The notes beneath the pieces are model-generated. The model was not told the origin of the DNA. It ran no database searches and was given only the letters and a program-made list of their open reading frames with translations. Of a stretch of 6,645 nucleotides of DNA, positions 1 to 5,461 are shown piece by piece (position 1 is the stretch's first letter; the number at the start of each line of letters is the position of its first letter). The translations under genes were made by a program, and so were the position numbers. Source of the stretch: Syntrophorhabdaceae bacterium. Its GTDB lineage: Bacteria > Desulfobacterota > Syntrophorhabdia > Syntrophorhabdales > Syntrophorhabdaceae. The stretch covers positions 1 to 6,645 of the forward strand of contig JAOAHW010000211.1 in NCBI GenBank assembly GCA_026415015.1, read 5' to 3'.

Positions 1-454
1 CTATAAATGCGCTCCTCTCTATCATAGGTGCTATGGCAGGATGTATTCTTCTTGCACCAAAACTTATCACAGGTCTTTTACCTGCAGCTTTTTTGCACCT
101 TGCTGCCTTTGTTGCAACGCCAGAAGATTGGCATATAAGCCCGAGTATTGTGGTCTCTAATATACCGAATTCTGTGTACATACCCTCTATCTCAAGGACA
201 GGCTCATATGGTTTTATAATAGTTCCCTCTCTCATAGACCTGACCTTGATGTTAAGGCCTTCTATAATCTTAGCGACCTCTTCTATACCTGTAAATACAG
301 CCCATGACTTACCCTCAGGCAACCTTTTTACAATAAACTCTGCCTTTACCCACTTATCTATCCCTCTTTTCTTTAGGATTTCCATGGTTTTTACAAAATA
401 GACATCTGTAATTCTCCCTTTTTTAATATCTTCAAAATCTGCTACGTAGAACAT
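1..454 (-). CDS. pncB: Nicotinate phosphoribosyltransferase, archaeal-type, N-terminal part (runs off left edge)
   Basis: This cytoplasmic NAD-salvage enzyme joins nicotinate to PRPP, with ATP hydrolysis, to give nicotinate mononucleotide. Reading the minus strand from ATG at 454 gives 151 codons with no stop before the window edge; the family is usually close to 390 residues, so about 40% is present. It begins MFYVADFEDIKKG, typical of the shorter archaeal/bacterial branch. Other landmarks are DVYF (17-20), VKAEF (36-40), the segment GMYTEFG (91-97), the block SGVATKAARC (111-120) and SFGARRIHPA (131-140), whose R-R-x-H belongs to the active-site region of the family. The start is supported by AGGGGTGA just upstream on the minus strand; a GTG two codons earlier is possible but lies within that ribosome site. 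The gene is divergent from everything else here. The family call is from recalled sequence similarity and is strong; the missing C-terminal half cannot be judged. Confidence 0.9.
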   Translation of the reverse strand, partial: MFYVADFEDIKKGRITDVYFVKTMEILKKRGIDKWVKAEFIVKRLPEGKSWAVFTGIEEVAKIIEGLNIKVRSMREGTIIKPYEPVLEIEGMYTEFGILETTILGLICQSSGVATKAARCKKAAGKRPVISFGARRIHPAIAPMIERSAFI

Positions 455-489
455 GCTCACCCCTACCATTACTGATTTTATTGAGATAG

Positions 490-519
490 ATATTAATCAA
501 TTTTAAAAGAGATTGTAAA
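490..519 (-). promoter_or_regulatory. Candidate sigma70 promoter for pncB
   Basis: On the minus strand there is a -35-like TTTACA (519-514, 5 of 6 matches to TTGACA), an 18-base spacer, and a -10-like TAATAT (495-490, 4 of 6). Transcription would start near 483, leaving a leader of about 30 bases before the ATG at 454, which has room for the observed ribosome site. The region is very AT-rich, so a chance match is quite possible. Confidence 0.35.
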
Positions 520-784
520 TAGAAATATTTAGACTTACCCCATTAAAGATAATAAACATGTCCATTTTTATAAGGACATATCCATGAGTATGGTCTTATT
601 TATAATACCCTTATATGTAAAGATGATTTGCTTTCGATACTTCTAATCTATTCAAGGACAGTTTATACCCTTTAGAGTTTTAGATGGGACAGTCAAGATT
701 TATAAAAAGAGCAATTTTTAAGATCCTGATTTAGCTTACTGTGGATGTATCCCTGTATGTTTTAAAAGGTTAAACTTATTCTCC
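520..784. other. Intergenic stretch with no supported gene
   Basis: This stretch lies between the two divergent transcription units. It is AT-rich and stops are frequent in all frames. The only structure seen is a 6-bp inverted repeat, ATGTCC (558-563) and GGACAT (574-579), around a 10-base loop without an adjoining T run, so it is not a convincing terminator. No tRNA, known RNA motif or insertion-sequence remnant was recognised. Confidence 0.6.
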
Positions 785-814
785 TTGACTTTGTCCTTCA
801 GTCGATTGTAAATT
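785..814 (+). promoter_or_regulatory. Candidate promoter for the riboswitch-ATPase transcript
   Basis: A -35-like TTGACT (785-790, 5 of 6) is followed after 18 bases by a -10-like TAAATT (809-814, 4 of 6). Transcription would begin near 821, just before the first strand of the riboswitch closing helix at 824. That agreement in position supports the call more than the match scores do. Confidence 0.5.
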
Positions 815-821
815 AGATAAT

Positions 822-920
822 TAGTAAAGGGGAGTAACTTCAAGCGGCAATATCGTCAATACGTCGTGAAATATAGACCGGTATGTCGGTTAGATAAAAC
901 TGATAAGTGAGACCTTTACC
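822..920 (+). ncRNA. yybP-ykoY family (Mn2+) riboswitch aptamer
   Basis: This RNA element senses Mn2+ and controls Mn homeostasis genes in many bacteria. The two hallmark segments are both present: GGGGAGTA (829-836), the conserved 5' loop, and GTGAGACCTTTACC (907-920) at the 3' end. They are brought together by closing helix P1, GTAAAGG (824-830) pairing with CCTTTAC (913-919). Internal helices can be drawn: ATAC (859-862) with GTAT (881-884), extended by GTC (863-865) with GAC (876-878), and TCGGTT (886-891) with AACTGA (898-903), containing one G-U pair. The CGTCAATACGTCG stretch resembles the family's internal conserved region. The element sits about 45 bases upstream of a P-type ATPase gene, a known partner of this class (for example yoaB in Lactococcus). 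Family assignment is by recalled consensus; ligand binding here is inferred. Confidence 0.9.
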
Positions 921-952
921 AGATATTAAATTCTGGTAGAGGTCTTTTTTTT
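911..952 (+). terminator. Intrinsic terminator, expression platform of the riboswitch
   Basis: GACCTTTACCAGA (911-923) pairs with TCTGGTAGAGGTC (932-944) as a 13-bp stem with one G-U wobble. It has an 8-base loop and is followed directly by eight T (945-952). The 5' arm contains the CCTTTAC (913-919) needed for the aptamer's P1 helix, so aptamer closure and terminator formation exclude each other. Ligand-stabilised P1 should therefore prevent termination, making this a transcriptional ON switch. The terminator ends 13 bases before the ATPase start codon, so it cannot be the end of an upstream gene. Confidence 0.92.
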
Positions 953-953
953 A

Positions 954-959
954 AAGGAG
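954..959 (+). promoter_or_regulatory. Ribosome binding site of the ATPase gene
   Basis: AAGGAG lies six bases before the ATG at 966, directly after the terminator T run. It fixes the start at 966 rather than at the in-frame ATG of residue 9 (990), which has no such site. Confidence 0.8.
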
Positions 960-965
960 AAAAAA

Positions 966-3590
966 ATGGGTGGTTATTGTTTGCATACAATGGAAACCGA
1001 AAATATCATGAAACAATTTGATTCTTGCATAGAAGGCTTAACCAAAGATATGGCAATAAAAAGACTCAATGAATACGGCCCAAATGAATTGATAGAAAAG
1101 AAAAAAAAGACTGTCCTGAACATGCTCCTTGACCAATTCAGGGATTTCATGATCCTTATCCTCATAGCAGCGGCTATTATCTCAGGTTTTATAGGTGAAT
1201 TATCAGATACCATAGCCATCATAGTCATAGTTGTTATTAATGCTATTATCGGGTTTATACAGGAATACAGGGCTGAAAAGGCAATGGATGCCTTAAAGAA
1301 GATGGCAGCCCATACAGCAACTGTAATAAGGGATGGGATTCATTCAACAATTCCTGCATCTGAGCTTGTCCCTGGTGATATTGTAGTTCTCGAGGCAGGC
1401 CGGGTTGTCCCTGCTGACTTGAGGCTTATAGAGGCTGTTAATCTCAAGGTTGAGGAGGCAGCCTTGACAGGAGAATCTATACCTGTGGAAAAACAGCATA
1501 GTGCCCTTACTGATGAATCATTGTCCCTTGGAGATAGGAATAACATGGCCTTTAAAGGGACCATGGTCACATACGGTCGAGGCATAGGTATTGTTGTGGC
1601 AACTGGCATGAGGACTGAACTGGGCAAGATTGCATCAATGCTCCAGGTTGAAGAAGAGGTAAAGACACCACTTCAGAAGAGACTTGTTGTGTTCGGAAAA
1701 AGGCTTGCAATAGCTGTCCTTGCCATATGTGGGATTGTGTTTGGATTTGGGGTATTCAGAGGAGAACCTATTTTATTGATGCTACTCACCGCCATATCCC
1801 TTGCAGTAGCAGCAATACCTGAGGCACTGCCGGCAGTTGTAACCATATCCCTTGCCCTTGGGGCAAAAAAGCTTGTAAAACTAAATGCACTTATAAGGAA
1901 ACTCCCAGCAGTCGAGACCCTTGGTTCAGTTACCTATATCTGCTCTGACAAAACAGGGACACTAACACAAAACAAAATGACCGTTGAAAAGATCTTTATT
2001 GAAGATACCCTTATTCCAGTATCAGATTTAAACAAGGCCAGTATTTCAGATACAGCAGAAGAGCTTTTAATGACTGGCCTTGCCTTGAGTAATGATGCCC
2101 AGATGGATAAAGAGGGTAATATCTTAGGCGACCCAACTGAGACAGCACTATATAGTGTTGCAAAGATCCACAACTATAATAAAGAGGAGCTTGAAAGGAT
2201 TTATCCAAGGATATCAGAGCTACCTTTTGACTCTGAGAGAAAATGTATGACCACATTTCATAGATGGAAGGAAGGCTATATCTCTTTTACAAAGGGTGCC
2301 ATAGATACCCTGATGGATAAATCAAACAATATCCTCACATCTGGTGGCATAAAAGACATAGATATTGAAAGGCTTAAATCTATAAATGAGATGATGGCTG
2401 AAGATGGGTTAAGGGTTTTATGTATAGCATATAGGATGTGGGATAAAATCCCCGATGAATTTACAATAAAAAATGTGGAGACAGGACTCACAATTCTTGG
2501 TCTTACTGGTATGATGGACCCTCCAAGGGAAGAGGTAAAAGAGGCGGTCTCTATGTGTAAAAACGCAGGTATTGTGCCTGTTATGATAACTGGTGACCAT
2601 CCACTAACAGCAAAGACAATAGCAATGAGGCTTGGGATACTGGATAGAAATAATGATGCTATTATCACAGGCAGAGACCTGGAGGCCCTTGAATTGGAAA
2701 AGTTTGAGGAAAAGGTTGAAAATATAAGGGTCTATGCAAGGGTGGCACCAGAGCAGAAACTTAAGATTGTAAGGGCTTTACAGGATAAAGGACATTTTGT
2801 AGCCATGACAGGTGACGGTGTTAATGATGCACCAGCCTTAAAACGGGCAGATATAGGCATTGCCATGGGCATTACAGGGACTGATGTCTCAAAAGAGGCT
2901 GCCCATATGATACTCCTTGATGACAACTTTGCTACAATAGTAAAGGCAGTTAAGGAAGGCAGAAAGATATATGACAATATAAGGAAATTCATAAAATATC
3001 TATTGACAACAAATTCAGGGGAGATATGGACCCTTTTTCTCGCCCCTTTCTTTGGTCTTCCTATACCGCTACTTCCTATCCATATACTCTGGATTAATCT
3101 TGTGACAGATGGCCTGCCTGCCCTTGCCTTATCTGTAGAACCAGAAGAAAAAGACGTCATGAATAGACCACCAAGGCAACCAAAGGAGAGTATATTTGCC
3201 CATGGTTTAGGTTTACACGCCATCTGGGTTGGCCTATTGATGGCAGGCGTTGTCCTCTCTACACAGGCCTGGTATATTAAGACTGGTAATAGCAATTGGC
3301 AGACAATGGTGTTTACAGTACTCTGTCTTACACAACTTGGACACGTTCTTGCCATAAGGTCAGAAAGGGCATCTATTTTCAAGATGGGTTTATTCTCTAA
3401 TAAGTATCTCCTTGGTGCAGTTATACTAACCTTTATATTTCAGATGGCAACTATTTATATCCCGTATCTTAATTCCATATTCAAGACAAAACCACTTACT
3501 TTTAACGAGCTAATATTGGCACTTGTATTGTCTTCTATAGTGTTTTTTGCAGTGGAGATGGAAAAATTGATAAAAAGGCATATGAAATAA
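966..3590 (+). CDS. Type IIA P-type cation-transporting ATPase (Ca2+/Mn2+ export)
   Basis: This inner-membrane pump couples ATP hydrolysis to cation export through a phospho-aspartate intermediate. The 874-residue length is normal for bacterial SERCA/PMR1-like pumps. Landmarks in order: cation ATPase N-terminal domain (about 1-55); M1-M2 (59-98); actuator-domain TGES (168-171); M3-M4 (246-294) with PEALP (285-289); phosphorylation motif DKTGTLT with Asp328; KGA of the nucleotide pocket (443-445); DPPR (518-521); TGDH (542-545); TGDGVNDAPAL (615-625); and M5-M10 (about 675-865). SERCA-type ion ligands are present: Glu286 in M4, Asn683 and Glu686 in M5 (NSGE), and Asn711, Thr714 and Asp715 in M6 (NLVTDG). 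The M8 site that is Glu in SERCA appears to be Gln790. The gene follows a Mn2+-type riboswitch, which argues for Mn2+ as at least one substrate; Ca2+ remains possible from sequence. No frameshift or truncation was seen. Confidence 0.93.
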   Translation: MGGYCLHTMETENIMKQFDSCIEGLTKDMAIKRLNEYGPNELIEKKKKTVLNMLLDQFRDFMILILIAAAIISGFIGELSDTIAIIVIVVINAIIGFIQEYRAEKAMDALKKMAAHTATVIRDGIHSTIPASELVPGDIVVLEAGRVVPADLRLIEAVNLKVEEAALTGESIPVEKQHSALTDESLSLGDRNNMAFKGTMVTYGRGIGIVVATGMRTELGKIASMLQVEEEVKTPLQKRLVVFGKRLAIAVLAICGIVFGFGVFRGEPILLMLLTAISLAVAAIPEALPAVVTISLALGAKKLVKLNALIRKLPAVETLGSVTYICSDKTGTLTQNKMTVEKIFIEDTLIPVSDLNKASISDTAEELLMTGLALSNDAQMDKEGNILGDPTETALYSVAKIHNYNKEELERIYPRISELPFDSERKCMTTFHRWKEGYISFTKGAIDTLMDKSNNILTSGGIKDIDIERLKSINEMMAEDGLRVLCIAYRMWDKIPDEFTIKNVETGLTILGLTGMMDPPREEVKEAVSMCKNAGIVPVMITGDHPLTAKTIAMRLGILDRNNDAIITGRDLEALELEKFEEKVENIRVYARVAPEQKLKIVRALQDKGHFVAMTGDGVNDAPALKRADIGIAMGITGTDVSKEAAHMILLDDNFATIVKAVKEGRKIYDNIRKFIKYLLTTNSGEIWTLFLAPFFGLPIPLLPIHILWINLVTDGLPALALSVEPEEKDVMNRPPRQPKESIFAHGLGLHAIWVGLLMAGVVLSTQAWYIKTGNSNWQTMVFTVLCLTQLGHVLAIRSERASIFKMGLFSNKYLLGAVILTFIFQMATIYIPYLNSIFKTKPLTFNELILALVLSSIVFFAVEMEKLIKRHMK

Positions 3591-3624
3591 GGGAGAAAAA
3601 ACAAGGTCCAGTAGTATGATCTGT

Positions 3625-3655
3625 TTTTGGTCAGCCAAAATATATGTGAACACAT
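3625..3655. repeat. Two small inverted repeats downstream of the ATPase
   Basis: TTTTGG (3625-3630) and CCAAAA (3635-3640) form a 6-bp stem with loop TCAG. ATGTG (3644-3648) and CACAT (3651-3655) form a second palindrome around AA. Neither is followed by a T run on the plus strand, so neither is a clear terminator. They may be protein-binding sites or chance; no function is assigned. Confidence 0.4.
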
Positions 3656-3662
3656 CTTTAAA

Positions 3663-3689
3663 TTTACCTCCATAAATGTTATATATAAC
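3663..3689 (+). promoter_or_regulatory. Weak candidate promoter for the HAD-family gene
   Basis: TATAAC (3684-3689, 5 of 6 to the -10 consensus) lies just upstream of the ATG at 3694, with TTTACC (3663-3668) as a poor -35 at a short 15-base spacing. If used, transcription would begin at or near the start codon and give a leaderless message, which would explain the lack of any ribosome site. The support is weak. Confidence 0.25.
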
Positions 3690-3693
3690 CCTG

Positions 3694-4221
3694 ATGAAAA
3701 GGATAATAGTAGATATAGATAATACGCTGTGGCATTTTGCCCCTGTCTTATATGAGAGGATGAGGATATTAAACCCTTATGTATTAGAGCCATCAAAATG
3801 GTATGATTTTAATTTCTGGAGACCCTATCTTAATCCAAAGGATTTCTTTGAAATTATAAACAGTATACATACAGACCAGGAGATCTTCACCCCTTATCCA
3901 GATGCCAGACTGTTTTTATCCTCTCTTAAGGATATGGGCTATCACATAACCATAGCAAGTCACAGGGAAAAAGATACACTGAACCCCACCATGAACTGGC
4001 TTAATAAACATCACCTAATTTATGATGACATCCATCTAAGCTATGATAAATCAGTCCTCTTTGACAAATGTACATCCGTAATAGATGACAGCCCCATAAT
4101 CCTTGATAAGGCAGCAAGGTCAGGTATAAAGGGTTATGGACTTAAGATGCCATGGAATGAAAATAGAGACTATCAGGTATTTGACACCCTCACTGACATA
4201 CTTTACTATCTCAAGGCATGA
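3694..4221 (+). CDS. HAD-superfamily 5'-nucleotidase-like phosphatase
   Basis: This is probably a cytoplasmic phosphohydrolase of the 5'(3')-deoxyribonucleotidase-like (NT5C/YqfW-type) branch of the HAD superfamily. Numbering from MKRIIVDIDNTLW, the motifs are DxD (Asp7 nucleophile, Asp9) followed by N-T-L, motif II at ITIASHR (Ser89), a motif III lysine in YDKS (Lys119), and motif IV VIDDSP (Asp131 and Asp132). The aromatic stretch between motifs I and II (about 15-60) would be the small cap that sets substrate choice. The start at 3694 puts the catalytic strand right at the N-terminus as usual; an ATG six codons upstream (3676) adds MLYITL and is less likely. Neither start has a recognisable Shine-Dalgarno. 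The gene lies 103 bases after the ATPase with no clear terminator between, so cotranscription is possible. All catalytic residues are present; the physiological substrate is not predictable from sequence. Confidence 0.75.
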   Translation: MKRIIVDIDNTLWHFAPVLYERMRILNPYVLEPSKWYDFNFWRPYLNPKDFFEIINSIHTDQEIFTPYPDARLFLSSLKDMGYHITIASHREKDTLNPTMNWLNKHHLIYDDIHLSYDKSVLFDKCTSVIDDSPIILDKAARSGIKGYGLKMPWNENRDYQVFDTLTDILYYLKA

Positions 4222-4249
4222 TACATTTTAATCAATTAGTTATGGCATT

Positions 4250-4291
4250 GAAGATATTTTCTAACCTTGTCAATCAAAATGGGATATCTTC
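4250..4291. repeat. Inverted repeat after the HAD-family gene
   Basis: GAAGATAT (4250-4257) and ATATCTTC (4284-4291) are perfect 8-base complements separated by 26 bases. There is no T run on either side, so a terminator is not supported. The 243-base gap around it (4222-4464) otherwise shows only the promoter at 4415-4443. Confidence 0.4.
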
Positions 4292-4414
4292 AGAGGTGAC
4301 GATACAACCCATATATACTAAGATTGGTATTGGATGGTAAGGGGTATAAAGAAGAAGGCAGCAAAAGTGTTTCCCTATAAGAGACATAATTATTATTTAC
4401 AATCTTTCTTGATA

Positions 4415-4443
4415 TTGACTTTCTACTCTATCTTACATATAAT
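4415..4443 (+). promoter_or_regulatory. Near-consensus sigma70 promoter of the Cys-rich mini-operon
   Basis: TTGACT (4415-4420, 5 of 6), a 17-base spacer, and TATAAT (4438-4443, 6 of 6). This is the best promoter match in the window. Transcription would start around 4449-4451, about 15 bases before the ATG at 4465, and the match suggests strong, perhaps constitutive, expression of the two small genes downstream. Confidence 0.75.
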
Positions 4444-4464
4444 GTTTTCATTGAAAATCTTTTA

Positions 4465-4638
4465 ATGGAAAATAAACTTTTCTGTGAAAAATATAAGCAA
4501 AGGATAGACATCAGTAAAAATCCTTGTCCCCATCCCAATGATTACTGCCAGTTCAGAACAAGGTGTATAATAAACCATCACTATAGAGAGTCTAGGGATT
4601 GCACAGAAAAAAGGAGGAGTAAAATTGAGGATACCTGA
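4465..4638 (+). CDS. Small Cys-rich protein, 57 residues, function unknown
   Basis: The reading frame from ATG 4465 encodes 57 residues and ends at TGA 4636. It has five cysteines (7, 21, 28, 34, 46) and three histidines (23, 38, 39), concentrated in the motif PCPHPNDYCQFRTRC (20-34). The sequence is basic and hydrophilic, with no signal peptide or membrane segment. The Cys/His spacing suggests binding of zinc or an iron-sulfur cluster, but I recognise no named family. Support for it being real: the near-consensus promoter ends about 20 bases upstream, and the next gene overlaps it by 14 bases with its ribosome site inside this frame, a translational-coupling arrangement. Against: its own start has no clear Shine-Dalgarno sequence and the leader is very short. 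The frame is open further upstream to 4390 but contains no better start after the promoter. Confidence 0.62.
   Translation: MENKLFCEKYKQRIDISKNPCPHPNDYCQFRTRCIINHHYRESRDCTEKRRSKIEDT
4612..4617 (+). promoter_or_regulatory. Perfect Shine-Dalgarno that sets the TTG start of the zinc-ribbon gene
   Basis: AGGAGG, seven bases before TTG 4625, inside the 3' end of the preceding small gene. Its strength is what makes the TTG start credible; there is no ATG in that frame before the zinc-ribbon cysteines. Confidence 0.75.
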
Positions 4639-4804
4639 CGAATATATTTGTGATACATGCGGTTATGTTTTTCTCTCATGTGAGGCCCGCAATGTATTCT
4701 GTCCTGAGTGCGGGAGTAGTATGGTTATAAAAGAGATTAGTTTTGAAGAGTTTCTTGATGAAGATGCCTTTGTAAATATAAAGATGGGCATATTAGGAAG
4801 ATAA
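4625..4804 (+). CDS. Small zinc-ribbon protein, 59 residues, TTG start
   Basis: The product begins (M)RIPDEYICDTCGYVF and contains two knuckles, C9-x2-C12-G and C26-P-E-C29-G, the pattern of a single zinc ribbon of the rubredoxin-like type; Cys19 is an extra cysteine between them. The C-terminal half (about 31-59) is acidic (EEFLDEDAF) and has no recognised motif. There is no signal peptide or membrane segment, so the protein is cytoplasmic. It is translated from TTG behind a perfect AGGAGG and overlaps the previous gene by 14 bases in another frame, so the two are very likely cotranscribed and translationally coupled. Ribbons of this size act in nucleic-acid or protein binding or as metal-site adaptors; which applies here is not visible. 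A rubredoxin is unlikely because the knuckle spacing and body do not match. Confidence 0.72.
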   Translation: MRIPDEYICDTCGYVFLSCEARNVFCPECGSSMVIKEISFEEFLDEDAFVNIKMGILGR

Positions 4805-4816
4805 AATCAGAAAAAT

Positions 4817-4842
4817 CTATTCTATATCATATAATAGAATAG
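4817..4842. repeat. AT-rich perfect hairpin after the mini-operon
   Basis: CTATTCTAT (4817-4825) and ATAGAATAG (4834-4842) are perfect 9-base complements around the 8-base loop ATCATATA. It starts 12 bases after the stop of the zinc-ribbon gene. Without a T run it is at best a weak terminator or an mRNA-end stabiliser; it could also be an operator for the next gene. Confidence 0.5.
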
Positions 4843-4904
4843 GTCTGAAAATTAAAAAATTAGACTATCAAAAGTCTTTTGACAGGTGTTCATATTCTAT
4901 TTTT

Positions 4905-4912
4905 AAAGGGGG
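4905..4912 (+). promoter_or_regulatory. Ribosome binding site of the secreted-protein gene
   Basis: AAAGGGGG lies four bases before ATG 4917 and fixes that start, which also gives a normal signal peptide. Confidence 0.7.
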
Positions 4913-4916
4913 ATAA

Positions 4917-5294
4917 ATGAAAAAAATTATTTTTTTATCAATGTTAACGGTAAGTTATATATTTACCTTACCTGCATATGGAGCAGATATTAATGTAAAT
5001 GGCATATGGAAGAACAATGGCCAGACCATGATATTTTTCCAGGAGAGAGACAACATAAAAGTCATGTGCTCTTACCATGATGGTTCAAAGATAGTTGTAT
5101 GGTATGGTGAAGGAGTAATTAAGGGCAACAAATTAGAGTATTATTTGCATCATGCAAACCTGGATAAACCAGGTAGTTATAATCACTACCATGCTTTTAC
5201 AGTTTCAGATGATGGAAAAAAGATGATTGGGACATGGGGAACGGTTTCCCAACCAGTTCATGGTCATTGGGAACTCCGTAAAGTAGGCCCATAA
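4917..5294 (+). CDS. Secreted small beta-barrel-like protein with G-x-W repeats, function unknown
   Basis: This is a 125-residue exported protein. The N-terminus is a classical Sec signal peptide: MKK, a hydrophobic core (4-18), then LPAYG, with cleavage most likely after Gly22 (A-Y-G). There is no lipobox cysteine, so it is a soluble periplasmic or extracellular protein of about 103 mature residues. The mature part shows three G-x-W motifs (G29-W31, G105-W107, G116-W118), the last in GHWELRKV at the C-terminus, with alternating hydrophobic strands between. This is the look of a small lipocalin- or avidin-like beta-barrel, and that fold call is inference. Histidines are unusually clustered (54, 78, 79, 90, 92, 115, 117), raising metal or heme binding as a possibility, and there is one lone cysteine (51). 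I recognise no named family. It is flanked by non-coding gaps of more than 110 bases on both sides, so it may be its own transcription unit. Confidence 0.8.
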   Translation: MKKIIFLSMLTVSYIFTLPAYGADINVNGIWKNNGQTMIFFQERDNIKVMCSYHDGSKIVVWYGEGVIKGNKLEYYLHHANLDKPGSYNHYHAFTVSDDGKKMIGTWGTVSQPVHGHWELRKVGP

Positions 5295-5330
5295 TAACCC
5301 TCTTTGTAACCGATAATATAGAACTTCTCC

Positions 5331-5349
5331 ATAGTTAGCTGACTATTTT
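5331..5349 (+). terminator. Weak possible terminator after the secreted-protein gene
   Basis: ATAGTTA (5331-5337) can pair with TGACTAT (5340-5346) as an imperfect AT-rich stem with one G-U pair, followed by only a few T (5346-5349). Placement 37 bases after the stop codon is right, but the stem is short and weak. Confidence 0.3.
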
Positions 5350-5353
5350 GTTA

Positions 5354-5382
5354 TTGACAATTATCTGTAGGTTGTGCATATT
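5354..5382 (+). promoter_or_regulatory. Candidate promoter of the hydrogenase-like gene
   Basis: A perfect TTGACA (5354-5359) is followed after 17 bases by CATATT (5377-5382, 4 of 6); TATTAT at 5379-5384 with a 19-base spacer is the alternative -10. Transcription would begin near 5390, leaving a leader of about 70 bases. Confidence 0.5.
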
Positions 5383-5389
5383 ATCACAA
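5372..5389. promoter_or_regulatory. CRP/FNR-like palindrome over the -10 region
   Basis: TTGTGCATATTATCACAA contains the perfect arms TTGTG (5372-5376) and CACAA (5385-5389) around eight bases, close to the TGTGA-N6-TCACA layout of CRP/FNR-family sites. It covers the proposed -10, a position that would favour repression by a bound regulator. Chance is not excluded in such AT-rich DNA. Confidence 0.4.
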
Positions 5390-5461
5390 ATCCAATATTG
5401 AATTTTAATTTGGAAAATTAAGAGGTTATAAAAATAACTTATACAGCATCCAGAAAAATCA

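Noticed and set aside
33..401. Plus-strand open frame of 122 codons
   Set aside because: It is the antisense shadow of the minus-strand nicotinate phosphoribosyltransferase, whose family motifs are unmistakable.
558..579. ATGTCC/GGACAT hairpin as a terminator
   Set aside because: The stem is only 6 bp with a 10-base loop and no T run, and there is no gene ending nearby on either strand.
511..813. Ten-base direct repeat GATTGTAAAT at 511-520 and 804-813
   Set aside because: It is short and AT-rich, overlaps promoter-like sequence at both places, and is expected by chance at this length and composition.
2732..3382. Minus-strand open frame of 216 codons within the ATPase gene
   Set aside because: It lies opposite the conserved TGDGVNDAP and M5-M6 coding region; the length is a by-product of that sequence and no family resemblance was seen.
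4242..4340. Small plus-strand frame of 32 codons
   Set aside because: It has no Shine-Dalgarno sequence or recognised motif and includes the inverted repeat at 4250-4291.
4334..4465. Small plus-strand frame of 43 codons ending in TAATG at the next start
   Set aside because: It has no ribosome site, its end covers the near-consensus promoter at 4415-4443, and its translation shows no motif.
4879..4907. TTGACA at 4879-4884 as a promoter -35 for the secreted-protein gene
   Set aside because: At 16-18 bases downstream there is no acceptable -10; the nearest TATTCT or TATTTT is too close, and a start there would cut into the ribosome site.
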